Origin: Actinomycetes bacterium
GTDB taxonomy: Bacteria > Actinomycetota > Aquicultoria > CAJVYJ01 > JAUVQD01
Reading direction: 5' to 3'
Assembly (NCBI GenBank): GCA_030666075.1
Contig: DAOUYN010000021.1
Span: 1 to 9,206, forward strand
Length of the DNA stretch: 9,206 bases
Shown: positions 1 through 6,543 of the stretch, piece by piece
Numbering within the stretch: the first letter of the stretch is position 1
Layout: each line of letters begins with the position of its first letter
The notes under the pieces: model-generated
What the model saw: only the letters and a program-made list of their open reading frames with translations
What the model was told of the DNA's origin: nothing
The model's database searches: none
Position numbers and translations under genes: made by a program

Positions 1-698
1 TCCTGGCCGATCGCCTGCGCGAGAAAGGTGAGTCGATCGACCTACTCATGGCCCATCACCCGGAGGGCGCGGCGTTGGCAGGACTCCACGAGGTCATGGG
101 TTTGCAGGCAGATCTTTGGCACGCTTATGGCGTCCCGATAAACGTCGGTGACTCCCTTATGGACGGCCGCGCCCGCGAAGTGCAGCGGGGGCTCAGTCCG
201 GCCAATCACGATCGCGCTGTCGACGCGGCTAAGCTCCTCGGCCAGTCCATGATGTGCGTCCATACACCAGCCGACAACTTGGTCTCTCAATTCTTACAGA
301 AACTTATCGATGACAAGGCCCCAAGATACGTCGATGACGTGGTTAAACTCTTAAAGACGATTCCAGAGTACCAGGCCGGCGCCAGGATAGGGGCCGGGCC
401 CCGCATCGTGGTCGGCAGCGGCGGTCATCGTGCCGGTCAGGCTTTGGTCGTCATGACCGGCGGTACAGGCGGCCCGCAAGGCGCTATTGAGAAATTGGCC
501 GCGGCCGGCGTCGGCACCCTCGTCGAGATGCATATGGATGAGAAGACGCGTAAAAAGGCTGAAAAGCACCACCTGAATGTCATTATCGCCGGCCACATCG
601 CCAGCGACAATATAGGCGTCAATCTATGGCTCGATAAGCTGGAGGAGCGCGGGGTGGCCATCAAGACCTGCTCCGGGGTCGTTCGTATCAAGCGATAG
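1..698 (+). CDS. NIF3-family (NGG1p-interacting factor 3-like) protein, 5' end missing
   Basis: The reading frame is open from base 3, so the first in-window ATG (48) is probably internal; about 231 residues are visible and the true start lies upstream. Sequence-level signs of the NIF3 family are the HHPEG segment (His-His at visible residues 18-19), the HTPADN segment in the middle and GHIASDNIGVN near the C-terminus. In the E. coli homologue YbgI two metal ions are bound by a His-His pair, an Asp, a His and a Glu; here the last ligand appears to be Asp (GHIASD rather than GHxATE), a conservative change. NIF3 proteins are cytosolic and form toroidal oligomers. Their biochemical role is poorly defined, and some are linked to GTP cyclohydrolase-like or metal-dependent hydrolase activity. 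The gene is convergent with the penicillin-binding protein gene, with a 10-bp gap. Family assignment is fairly sure; function is not. Confidence 0.85.
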   Translation, partial: LADRLREKGESIDLLMAHHPEGAALAGLHEVMGLQADLWHAYGVPINVGDSLMDGRAREVQRGLSPANHDRAVDAAKLLGQSMMCVHTPADNLVSQFLQKLIDDKAPRYVDDVVKLLKTIPEYQAGARIGAGPRIVVGSGGHRAGQALVVMTGGTGGPQGAIEKLAAAGVGTLVEMHMDEKTRKKAEKHHLNVIIAGHIASDNIGVNLWLDKLEERGVAIKTCSGVVRIKR

Positions 699-720
699 GC
701 GGGTCCGCCTAGTTTCCGCT
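691..720. terminator. Shared hairpin between convergent stop codons
   Basis: TAGGCGG-GT-CCGCCTA (696-711) is a perfect inverted repeat. The left arm begins with the TAG stop of the NIF3-like gene, and the right arm (read on the minus strand) begins with the TAG stop of the penicillin-binding protein gene. Short outer arms AGCG (691-694) and CGCT (717-720) could extend it. The following T-run is short (GTTT on the plus strand, none on the minus), so it is a plausible but weak bidirectional intrinsic terminator. Confidence 0.4.
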
Positions 721-3162
721 ATCGTTTGTCTGTCTGCCGACCCTGATGATCATTTCGATCGTTGGTTTAGCTTCGGTTCCCGCCGGCGGCAACTGTCCGA
801 CGATCTTCCCGATCTGGCCTTTTCCGTTCACGGGGACCCAGACCACGGTAAAGTCGAGGCCGGCATCGTCTAGGAGTTCCTCGCCTTGCTTGCGGTCCAT
901 GCCGACCACCTTCGGTACGGCGATCGCTCCTGAGCTCGGCCTGCCTGTACTGACTTGCATCTCGACCTCGGCGGCTTCTTCAAGTTCAGCTCCGGCTATC
1001 GGCGTTTGCCCGGCGATCACGCCGGCCGCTATCGCCAGAGTGTCGATTTCCGTGATCTTCACCAGTAACCCGGCCGCTTCCAATAATGACTTGGCTTCCG
1101 CAGCCGGGAGTCCGACGATATTGGGCATTTCCAGCACTTGCGGACCCACGTGGACCTCACAGTCCTTGGCAGGACCGCTGCCGGAGGCGTATTGGGCCAG
1201 GATCGGCTCCGGACAGAACTCGGTGGCCCGGTCGCCGGTCTCGCTGCATATATGGATGCCGACGATACCTTTGGCCGGTCGGGGGAACCTGGTGGCCGGG
1301 GTCCCGGCCAGCGCCGGCAGCATGAATTTTCGCCATATCTGGGCCGGGAACGTGCCTCCCTGCACGGTGATGCCGTGGACATTGAGCATCGGCCGGCGGC
1401 TATCTTCATGGCCGACCCAGACAGCGGCCGCGAGGTCAGGGGTGTAGCCGCAGAACCACGCGTCACCGTTCTTGTCGGTCGTCCCTGTCTTGCCCGCCGC
1501 CGGGCGGCCGATATTGGCGGCCCGGCCTGTGCCTGAGCGTATGACGCCGCTTAGGGCATCTGTGACTAAGTAGGCGGTGACTGGGTCCATAGCCGGGGTC
1601 ATCCGGATCTTATTCTCCTTGATGACATTGTCGGAATGATCGGTCACTTTCGTGATGGCTATTGGTTTCGCATGTTGCCCGCTATTGGCGAAAGCGCTAT
1701 ACGCCGTGGCCATGTCAAGCGGGGTGACTCCTCCGCCCAAACCCCCGAGGGCGATGGCAGGCAGGGCTTCGACTCGGGACTTTATCCCCATCCGCTTCAC
1801 CTGCTTGACTACATTTTCTGCCCCGACATCCATTATCAAACGGGCGAAAACCGAGTTAACGGAGTAGATCGTGGCGTTGCGCAAGGTCAATAGACCGCCG
1901 CCTCGCCCGCCATTGACGACCCAGTTCTGTCCAGGCAATTTGATGACGGCCGTACTCGAGCTGTAAGTCTTGCTGATGCTGATCCCGTTTTCCAGGGCTG
2001 TCGCCAATACAAACGGTTTAAAGGATGAGCCGGGTTGACGCTTGGCCTGCACGGCTAGATTGAATTTCTTTGTCTCCCAGTCTTTACCGCCGACCATTGC
2101 CCTGATATAGCCGCTGGAAGGCTCGATGGCTACTAATGAACCGACAGGGTCTCCGGCTTGGTTGAGTGTTCCCCAGACCGCGTCTTCGGCTGCGACCTGC
2201 ATTTTCGGGTCGATCGTGGTGTAGATCCTCAAGCCGCCCTGGAAGAGGCGGTCAGTCCGCTCCGAGACTGTGGAGCCGAAAGTGCTGTCATTAAGCATCT
2301 CTTGCTTAACGTATTCGACGAAGTACGCGTAGGGGTACTTCGTTTCTTTTGGCGGCTGGACCACTATGGGTTCGGCCAAGGCCTGTTGGGCCGCTTCGAA
2401 AGTTATCATTTCCTGCTCGAGCATCTTGTTGATGACCTTGTCGCGCCGCGTCTTTGCTTTATCAGGATTGGCCAGTGGAGAGTAGATATTCGGGAGGTTG
2501 ATTATTCCGGCCAGCAGCGCGGCCTCCGGGACGTTGAGGTGTTCGGCTGACTTACCAAAATAGCTTTGCGAAGCTGTTTCGGCCCCGTAGATCGATTGCC
2601 CAAAGAAGACCGTATTCAGATAGCTTTGGAGGATCTCCTTTTTCGAGTATGAGGTCTCGATCTGAAAAGCCAGGGCTGCTTCGCGTATTTTCCGACGCGA
2701 AGTGGTCTCCCAATCGCCGACGGAGTTCTTGACCAGTTGTTGCGTGATCGTACTGGCCCCCTGGACAATCCCGCCCTGTTGAACGTCTGCCAGAAAAGCG
2801 CGGACGATCGCCTGGAAGTCGACCCCTTCGTGTTCATAAAAGCGCCTGTCCTCGATGGCGATGACGGCTTTTTGGAGATTAGGGGATATCTTGTCCAGAG
2901 GCACCAGGACCCGGTCCTGCTCGACAAAAAAATCTGTTATCAAGCTGCCGTTGCGGTCGTAAATCTTGGTTGTCTCGGCACGCTCTAGGAATTCGGAACT
3001 GTTGATGTCGGGAAGCTCTTGTGTCGCTAAGGCAACCACGACAAAGCCGGTGAACATGATGACGAAGATGGTCAGCATCGAGAAGACCAGGAGGCCCAAG
3101 AGTATTCTCAGGCGGCGCCTGCGGCTGTTGTCTGCCGCTACTTTACGTTTATGGACTGACAT
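709..3162 (-). CDS. Class A penicillin-binding protein (GT51 transglycosylase + transpeptidase + two PASTA domains)
   Basis: This bifunctional peptidoglycan synthase polymerises lipid II glycan strands and cross-links stem peptides outside the membrane. The 817 residues are, in order: a basic cytoplasmic tail with an RRRRLR run (14-19); one membrane anchor (about 19-46); a GT51 domain (about 65-250) with EDRRFYEHEG (catalytic Glu104), the GASTITQQL segment and Glu161; a transpeptidase domain (about 340-620) with SSFK (Ser379, Lys382), SVN (434-436) and KTGTT (558-562); a Cys-containing linker (Cys639, Cys650, Cys668); and two PASTA repeats (about 677-740 and 748-809). All catalytic motifs are intact. 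PASTA repeats bind muropeptide or beta-lactam-like ligands and are typical of Gram-positive bacteria. The ATG at 3162 is the first available start, since an in-frame TAA lies three codons upstream. It has no clear Shine-Dalgarno sequence, and a small inverted repeat lies there instead. The gene has its own promoter and appears separate from the operon upstream. Confidence 0.96.
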   Translation of the reverse strand: MSVHKRKVAADNSRRRRLRILLGLLVFSMLTIFVIMFTGFVVVALATQELPDINSSEFLERAETTKIYDRNGSLITDFFVEQDRVLVPLDKISPNLQKAVIAIEDRRFYEHEGVDFQAIVRAFLADVQQGGIVQGASTITQQLVKNSVGDWETTSRRKIREAALAFQIETSYSKKEILQSYLNTVFFGQSIYGAETASQSYFGKSAEHLNVPEAALLAGIINLPNIYSPLANPDKAKTRRDKVINKMLEQEMITFEAAQQALAEPIVVQPPKETKYPYAYFVEYVKQEMLNDSTFGSTVSERTDRLFQGGLRIYTTIDPKMQVAAEDAVWGTLNQAGDPVGSLVAIEPSSGYIRAMVGGKDWETKKFNLAVQAKRQPGSSFKPFVLATALENGISISKTYSSSTAVIKLPGQNWVVNGGRGGGLLTLRNATIYSVNSVFARLIMDVGAENVVKQVKRMGIKSRVEALPAIALGGLGGGVTPLDMATAYSAFANSGQHAKPIAITKVTDHSDNVIKENKIRMTPAMDPVTAYLVTDALSGVIRSGTGRAANIGRPAAGKTGTTDKNGDAWFCGYTPDLAAAVWVGHEDSRRPMLNVHGITVQGGTFPAQIWRKFMLPALAGTPATRFPRPAKGIVGIHICSETGDRATEFCPEPILAQYASGSGPAKDCEVHVGPQVLEMPNIVGLPAAEAKSLLEAAGLLVKITEIDTLAIAAGVIAGQTPIAGAELEEAAEVEMQVSTGRPSSGAIAVPKVVGMDRKQGEELLDDAGLDFTVVWVPVNGKGQIGKIVGQLPPAGTEAKPTIEMIIRVGRQTNDSGN

Positions 3163-3164
3163 GG

Positions 3165-3182
3165 CGCTTTATGCTGAAAGCG
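3165..3182. repeat. Inverted repeat immediately upstream of the penicillin-binding protein start
   Basis: CGCTTT-N6-AAAGCG is a perfect 6-bp inverted repeat, ending two bases before the ATG at 3162 on the minus strand. In the mRNA it would form a stem exactly where a ribosome binding site should be, and no Shine-Dalgarno sequence is visible there. It may modulate translation or be an operator. Confidence 0.45.
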
Positions 3183-3228
3183 AACCGGCCTCGGCGGGTG
3201 GTCGCGCTATGCTCCTTGTTAAAGGTAC

Positions 3229-3240
3229 GAACATCTGTTC
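3229..3240. promoter_or_regulatory. Candidate LexA (SOS) box, GAAC-ATCT-GTTC
   Basis: A perfect GAAC-N4-GTTC dyad. Read on the minus strand with its flanks it is TGAACAGATGTTCG. This matches the Gram-positive LexA/DinR consensus CGAACRNRYGTTYG at every defined position except the first. It abuts the -10 hexamer (3241-3246) of the penicillin-binding protein promoter and covers the predicted transcription start, a classic repressor position. The match is seen directly; binding by LexA is inferred. I found no second copy in the window. Confidence 0.6.
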
Positions 3241-3270
3241 AAAATAGTGTAAACGGCCAGCCACTGTCAA
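3241..3270 (-). promoter_or_regulatory. Sigma-A-type promoter of the penicillin-binding protein gene
   Basis: Read on the minus strand: a consensus -35 TTGACA (3270-3265), an 18-bp spacer, and -10 TATTTT (3246-3241). The start would be near 3234, giving a leader of about 70 bases. The promoter sits in the 111-bp gap after the SPL-like gene, its -35 only 3 bp past that gene's stop. Transcription of the cell-wall gene can therefore be independent of the operon. Confidence 0.7.
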
Positions 3271-3273
3271 GTG

Positions 3274-4290
3274 TCACAGGCCGCTGACGCCCGTTGATGC
3301 CGCCATCGCCCGCCCCTCCATGCACAGGTAGACCGGTACGCCGGGCGCCGCATTTTGAATGGCCGCGTTGAGGCGGGAAAAGAGTTGTCGGCGGATGGTG
3401 ATGAAGTATCGGTACTTTCCGTCTAGCCCTTTGTTGAGTTCTCCGGTTGTCAGGCGCGAGCGTGGAAAGCGGTCCTCCATGATCGGTTTTAGGGCCGGAT
3501 TATACCTGAGCGCGCCCAGGCTTATCCAGGCTACTTTATCCGCTGGTACGCTGGCGAAGATAGCAGCGACCGTCCGCTCGTATTCCTGCTCCCAGCCATC
3601 AAAGTGGATGAGGGGATCGAAGTGGAAGCCGACCCCGTACCCGGCCGCGACTGCTCGGGACGCGGCAGCCAATCGCTGGGCGAGGCGCGGGGCTCCGCCC
3701 TCTTCGACCTCGGCAACGATATCCGGGTTGACCGACCAGGATATGACCGCGCGCCCACGGTGGTCGAGGTCGAGCAGATGGTCAAGACGGTCGGTCTTCG
3801 TCTTTATTTCAAAAGTCACGTTCGGCAGCGCTGTCAATGCCGGGACGAGCCGGCTGTGGACATTCGCCAGTTCGTCGAAGTCGAGACTGTCGATGAATTG
3901 ACCGCTTCCGACCCGGAAATGTCGATCAGCGCGCTCGCCAAAATACTCTTGGGCCTCGGCGAGCAGATCGTCGATGTTCGCGAATACGGTGAAGGGCGTG
4001 TTCATATAGTGTTGCAAATAGCAGTAGCTGCATTCGAGCCGGCAGCCGATGCCCAGGTTCAGAATATAGTAGTCGCAACACGTGTAGGCGGTCGTTCCGG
4101 GACACTTCTTAATGAACCGCCCGCGCTGCTTGGCGACTGCCAGGTCGCGCCGGTCCAGGTCTCCCTCGAAAGATTTGATGCGCTCGAGGTCGACTATCGG
4201 GACTTCGGGCCATCGCCGACGGATGGCGCCGGCAGTATCGGTGGCGGCGACCGCCGCCTCAATCAGAATCTTCCGCGGCTTCCAGGGCAT
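3274..4290 (-). CDS. SPL-like radical SAM protein (spore photoproduct lyase superfamily)
   Basis: The protein has 338 residues. The radical SAM motif is C83-x3-C87-x2-C90 in GCRLECSYCYLQ, which binds a [4Fe-4S] cluster and S-adenosylmethionine. The preceding KCPGT and CCDYYILN segments and the following NIDDLLAEA helix are characteristic of the spore photoproduct lyase superfamily. True spore photoproduct lyase repairs UV thymine dimers of spore DNA using a hydrogen-donor cysteine (Cys141 in B. subtilis). Aligning that segment from memory places Gln131 of VGSGQFIDS at the cysteine position, so this looks like the 'SPL-like' branch, whose substrate is unclear. A C-terminal YLCMEG motif (Cys323) supplies another conserved-looking cysteine. 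The start at 4290 gives the expected KILIE N-terminus; it has no good Shine-Dalgarno and overlaps the upstream gene by 32 bp, suggesting translational coupling. It is the last gene of the five-gene operon. No sporulation genes are in view. Confidence 0.87.
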   Translation of the reverse strand: MPWKPRKILIEAAVAATDTAGAIRRRWPEVPIVDLERIKSFEGDLDRRDLAVAKQRGRFIKKCPGTTAYTCCDYYILNLGIGCRLECSYCYLQHYMNTPFTVFANIDDLLAEAQEYFGERADRHFRVGSGQFIDSLDFDELANVHSRLVPALTALPNVTFEIKTKTDRLDHLLDLDHRGRAVISWSVNPDIVAEVEEGGAPRLAQRLAAASRAVAAGYGVGFHFDPLIHFDGWEQEYERTVAAIFASVPADKVAWISLGALRYNPALKPIMEDRFPRSRLTTGELNKGLDGKYRYFITIRRQLFSRLNAAIQNAAPGVPVYLCMEGRAMAASTGVSGL

Positions 4291-4744
4291 CCTTGACCAG
4301 GTCTTTCTTGTTGAGACTCACCAGTGAGTCGATGATGGCGGTAAGTTCGGCGGGATCGTTCACCGTGAACGAAATATTAAGCTGTTCGTCTTCGAAATAC
4401 GGTGTGTGTTCGACCCGGACCTTCGGGTGCAGGCGTAAGTTGCGCAGCGCCGCCCGGAAGGCATCCTCGGCCTTAGCGTTGGTCGGCCACCGCCGCTCCT
4501 GCAGCCGCTCTTTCAGGGCGGCTGCCTTTTGCGGTCCGTTCCGCCGGGCATCAGTCAGGACCGCCGCTATGTCAGGAGACCCCAGCAACCCTGCGGGGGA
4601 GAGCCCGTCCCGATGGGCGAGGTCGGCCAGGAGTTCGCCGAATATCCGGCGGTCGTTCCGGCTCAAGCGGCAACCGGCGGTTTCGATCATTGCCAGTGCC
4701 CTGTCGACTTCAGCCTTTCTTTCATTTGGTTCGACCATCCGCAT
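4259..4744 (-). CDS. Unrecognised 161-residue protein coupled to the SPL-like gene
   Basis: I do not recognise a named family. The product is soluble, charged and mostly helical-looking, with no signal peptide or membrane segment. Residues 1-100 contain Arg/Lys/Glu-rich helices (for example ALKERLQERRW). Residues 105-140 hold the most conserved-looking part, HTPYFEDEQL followed by the beta-like NISFTVND and a helix PAELTAIIDSL. The C-terminus is acidic and Lys-rich. The gene starts 3 bp after the aldo/keto reductase stop, and its last 32 bp overlap the SPL-like start. Such overlap suggests co-translation and possibly a complex. ATG codons at 4744 and two codons later both fit; only a weak GGGAT lies upstream. 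Two long palindromes lie in its 3' part. It could be an accessory or substrate-binding subunit for the radical SAM protein, but that is inference. Confidence 0.75.
   Translation of the reverse strand: MRMVEPNERKAEVDRALAMIETAGCRLSRNDRRIFGELLADLAHRDGLSPAGLLGSPDIAAVLTDARRNGPQKAAALKERLQERRWPTNAKAEDAFRAALRNLRLHPKVRVEHTPYFEDEQLNISFTVNDPAELTAIIDSLVSLNKKDLVKDALEAAEDSD
4315..4330. repeat. Perfect palindrome GACTCAC-CA-GTGAGTC
   Basis: Seven-base arms around a 2-base centre, inside the 161-residue gene and 25-40 bases upstream of the SPL-like start codon. In mRNA it could form a compact hairpin just before the coupled start. It encodes an ordinary D-S-L-V-S stretch, so chance is possible. Confidence 0.5.
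4356..4372. repeat. Perfect palindrome TCGTTCAC-C-GTGAACGA
   Basis: Eight-base arms around a single central base, also within the 161-residue gene. Its centre is about 41.5 bp (close to four helical turns) from that of the neighbouring palindrome at 4315-4330. It encodes S-F-T-V-N-D. The half-site order is GTTC...GAAC, opposite to a LexA box. Confidence 0.5.
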
Positions 4745-4747
4745 AGT

Positions 4748-5674
4748 TTATCCCATAGTCGGGTCGGTGAGCGCGGCCTGCCCCCGGGCAACCAGGTCCG
4801 CATTGATCTCGGTGGCGCTGAGGTTCGCGTCGATCTGGGCGGACGTCTTGGCCCCGGGGATCGCCACGTCTACCTCCGTCAGGGCGATCGCCAGAGCCAG
4901 CGCAGCCGGCTCGACGCCGCTGTCCCGAGCGGTAGCGGCCAATCGCGCCGCCGCTTGATTATTGGCCTCAAAGCCGCCGCCAAAAGCGCTGTGGCGGCCG
5001 CGGTGGTCGCGGCGGCCGAATTCCGGGCGGTACTCGTACTTACCGCTCAGAATGCCCTTAAGGAGCGGCTCATACGCGATGAACGCTACGTCCGCTTGGC
5101 GGCAAAGGGGGAGAGTTGTGGCTGATTCCTGTTTTTGGAGCGCGTTCCAGCACCCCTGATAGGCGATGAATTCTGGTATTCTTTCTGCCTCCAGCAGCGC
5201 CTCGGCGGTCAAGTTAGAGGCGCCAAGATATCTGACTTTTCCCGCTCTGACCAACTCCTGCATCGTTTCTAATGCTTCGCTGATCGGTATCTTCGGGTCA
5301 GGCCAGTGCACCATATAGATATCAATATGGTCGCGTCCCAAGCGGTGCAGGCTTTGATCACAGGCAGAAAGGATGTGGCTTGAGCTTAGGTCGTGGATAA
5401 TACGGCCGCTTTCGTCCCGGCGCAGACCGACCTTGGTTGCTACCAGCGTGTCCGGCGAGTCTTTGAGCGCCTTTTTGAGCAACTCTTCCGAGTGTCCGAA
5501 CCCGTAGATATCGGCCGTATCGAAGAGGTTCACGCCGGCATCGAGGGCCGCCCGCACTGTGGCCAGGGAATCCCGGTCGTCGACCCGCCCCCATCCTTGT
5601 CCTCCCAGAGCCCAGCAGCCCAGACCAATGGCCGAGACGCTCAAGTCAGAGCGGCCAAGCCGCCTAAAGAGCAT
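4748..5674 (-). CDS. Aldo/keto reductase
   Basis: This 308-residue cytosolic (beta/alpha)8-barrel oxidoreductase uses NAD(P)H to reduce aldehydes or ketones. The complete family signature is visible: RRLGRSDLSVSAIGLG at the N-terminus; the catalytic tetrad Asp52, Tyr57 (FDTADIYG), Lys81 (ATKVG) and His123 (MVHWPDP); the KVRYLGASN strand; the YQGCWN segment replacing the more usual YQ-x-x-YN; and the C-terminal AIPGAKTSAQIDAN cofactor-binding motif. It most resembles the general AKR group related to sugar and xenobiotic reductases; the substrate cannot be told. The ATG at 5674 lies inside the end of the glycosyltransferase gene (11-bp overlap) and has no Shine-Dalgarno sequence, so translation is probably coupled. 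It is third in the operon. It could act on a sugar or nucleoside-derived intermediate made by its neighbours, but this is inference. Confidence 0.93.
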   Translation of the reverse strand: MLFRRLGRSDLSVSAIGLGCWALGGQGWGRVDDRDSLATVRAALDAGVNLFDTADIYGFGHSEELLKKALKDSPDTLVATKVGLRRDESGRIIHDLSSSHILSACDQSLHRLGRDHIDIYMVHWPDPKIPISEALETMQELVRAGKVRYLGASNLTAEALLEAERIPEFIAYQGCWNALQKQESATTLPLCRQADVAFIAYEPLLKGILSGKYEYRPEFGRRDHRGRHSAFGGGFEANNQAAARLAATARDSGVEPAALALAIALTEVDVAIPGAKTSAQIDANLSATEINADLVARGQAALTDPTMG

Positions 5675-6533
5675 CGTCGGGGAAGAGCGTCAGGTTCTCG
5701 CCTCCAAGCTCGGCATAGCGTTCCCTGAGCTGGAGGTAGAGTTGGGCTTCGGCCGTTTTGCCGCGCTTGCGCGAACCCATCTCCAGGATAGATAGCTTGG
5801 CCGTCAGGACCTGTAGCGCTCCCCACTTCTGATCGTCGGAGAGCGTCCCGCCGTCGATGATCTTGCGCAAGGCCCGGACCCTGAAGCGGTCCATCCCCCA
5901 GTGTTTCCGGGACAGCTGGTCTTCGTGGCCGCCCGTCTTCACGACCAGTTGCTTTGAGATCAAGCCGACCGGATAGCGGGAGGTGATCCGCAGCCAAAGG
6001 TCATAGTCTTCGCAGGCGGGAAAGGTCGGGTCAAAGAGCCCGACGTCGTCAAAGAGGCTTCGCTTCATCATCACTGCCGAGGGGGATATCAAGCACCGTT
6101 CGAGTGATTTTTCGAAGATATCTCCATCCGGCTTAGCATGATACTCCTTGGGATTGACCCGGACGCCGTCCCGGTGCCAGACCTCATCCGTTTGTGATAT
6201 CAGCTGTTCGGGGTGGTCGCGGTGGAATTTAAGATGCATCGCGTTCTTCTCGGGGAGCCAACGGTCGTCCGAGTCCAGAAAAGCCACCCACTCCGCTTTT
6301 GTCGCTTTGATCCCTAGATTGCGGGCGGCGGAGACCCCGAGGTTTGGCTGGAAGAGCAGTCGCAGGCGCCTATCGGTCAACCCCTCGAGGACCTCGGTGG
6401 CCGGGGTTCCCTCGGAACCGTCGTCTATGACTATGATCTCCTTGACCGGCTCGGTCTGGTCCATCACCGATTCGACCGCTGCTCGGAGCGGTTCTTTGCG
6501 TTCATATACAGGTATGACTACCGCGACATCCAA
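5664..6533 (-). CDS. Family 2 glycosyltransferase (GT-A fold), TTG start
   Basis: The 289-residue product has an N-terminal GT2 domain that transfers a sugar from an activated nucleotide sugar. Motifs are VAVVIPVYERKE (3-14), VIDDGSEG (35-42), NLGVSAARNLGI (64-75), the metal-binding LDSDDRW (86-92) and the acceptor-side ACEDYDLWLRI (173-183). There is no membrane segment, so it probably works at the cytosolic membrane face or on a soluble acceptor. The C-terminal part (about 200-289) is helical and charged. The start codon is TTG at 6533; an AGGAG sequence five bases upstream decides it, and an ATG overlapping it is out of frame. The gene begins 8 bp after the nucleosidase stop and overlaps the reductase by 11 bp. 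Likely roles are cell-surface polysaccharide or protein glycosylation; donor and acceptor are not predictable. Confidence 0.92.
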   Translation of the reverse strand: MDVAVVIPVYERKEPLRAAVESVMDQTEPVKEIIVIDDGSEGTPATEVLEGLTDRRLRLLFQPNLGVSAARNLGIKATKAEWVAFLDSDDRWLPEKNAMHLKFHRDHPEQLISQTDEVWHRDGVRVNPKEYHAKPDGDIFEKSLERCLISPSAVMMKRSLFDDVGLFDPTFPACEDYDLWLRITSRYPVGLISKQLVVKTGGHEDQLSRKHWGMDRFRVRALRKIIDGGTLSDDQKWGALQVLTAKLSILEMGSRKRGKTAEAQLYLQLRERYAELGGENLTLFPDDAL

Positions 6534-6538
6534 TAGGG

Positions 6539-6543
6539 CTCCT
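6539..6543 (-). promoter_or_regulatory. Shine-Dalgarno AGGAG fixing the TTG start of the glycosyltransferase
   Basis: AGGAG lies five bases before the TTG start at 6533 and overlaps the TAG stop of the upstream nucleosidase gene. It is the only strong ribosome binding site inside the five-gene operon. Confidence 0.75.

Noticed and set aside
746..1447. Long plus-strand reading frame opposite the penicillin-binding protein
   Set aside because: Antisense shadow of a gene with complete catalytic motifs; it has no recognisable domain and no ribosome binding site.
3212..3217. AAGGAG ribosome-binding-like sequence in the penicillin-binding protein leader (minus strand)
   Set aside because: No ATG, GTG or TTG follows at a usable distance, and an in-frame TAA lies between it and the ATG at 3162, so it does not mark a start or a leader peptide.
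4356..4372. Second LexA box
   Set aside because: The half-sites are in the opposite order (GTTC...GAAC), have one central base instead of four, and lie within a gene.
3604..5125. Several plus-strand reading frames of 198-230 residues opposite the SPL-like, unknown and reductase genes
   Set aside because: They overlap each other and well-supported minus-strand genes; their composition is typical of antisense frames in GC-rich DNA.
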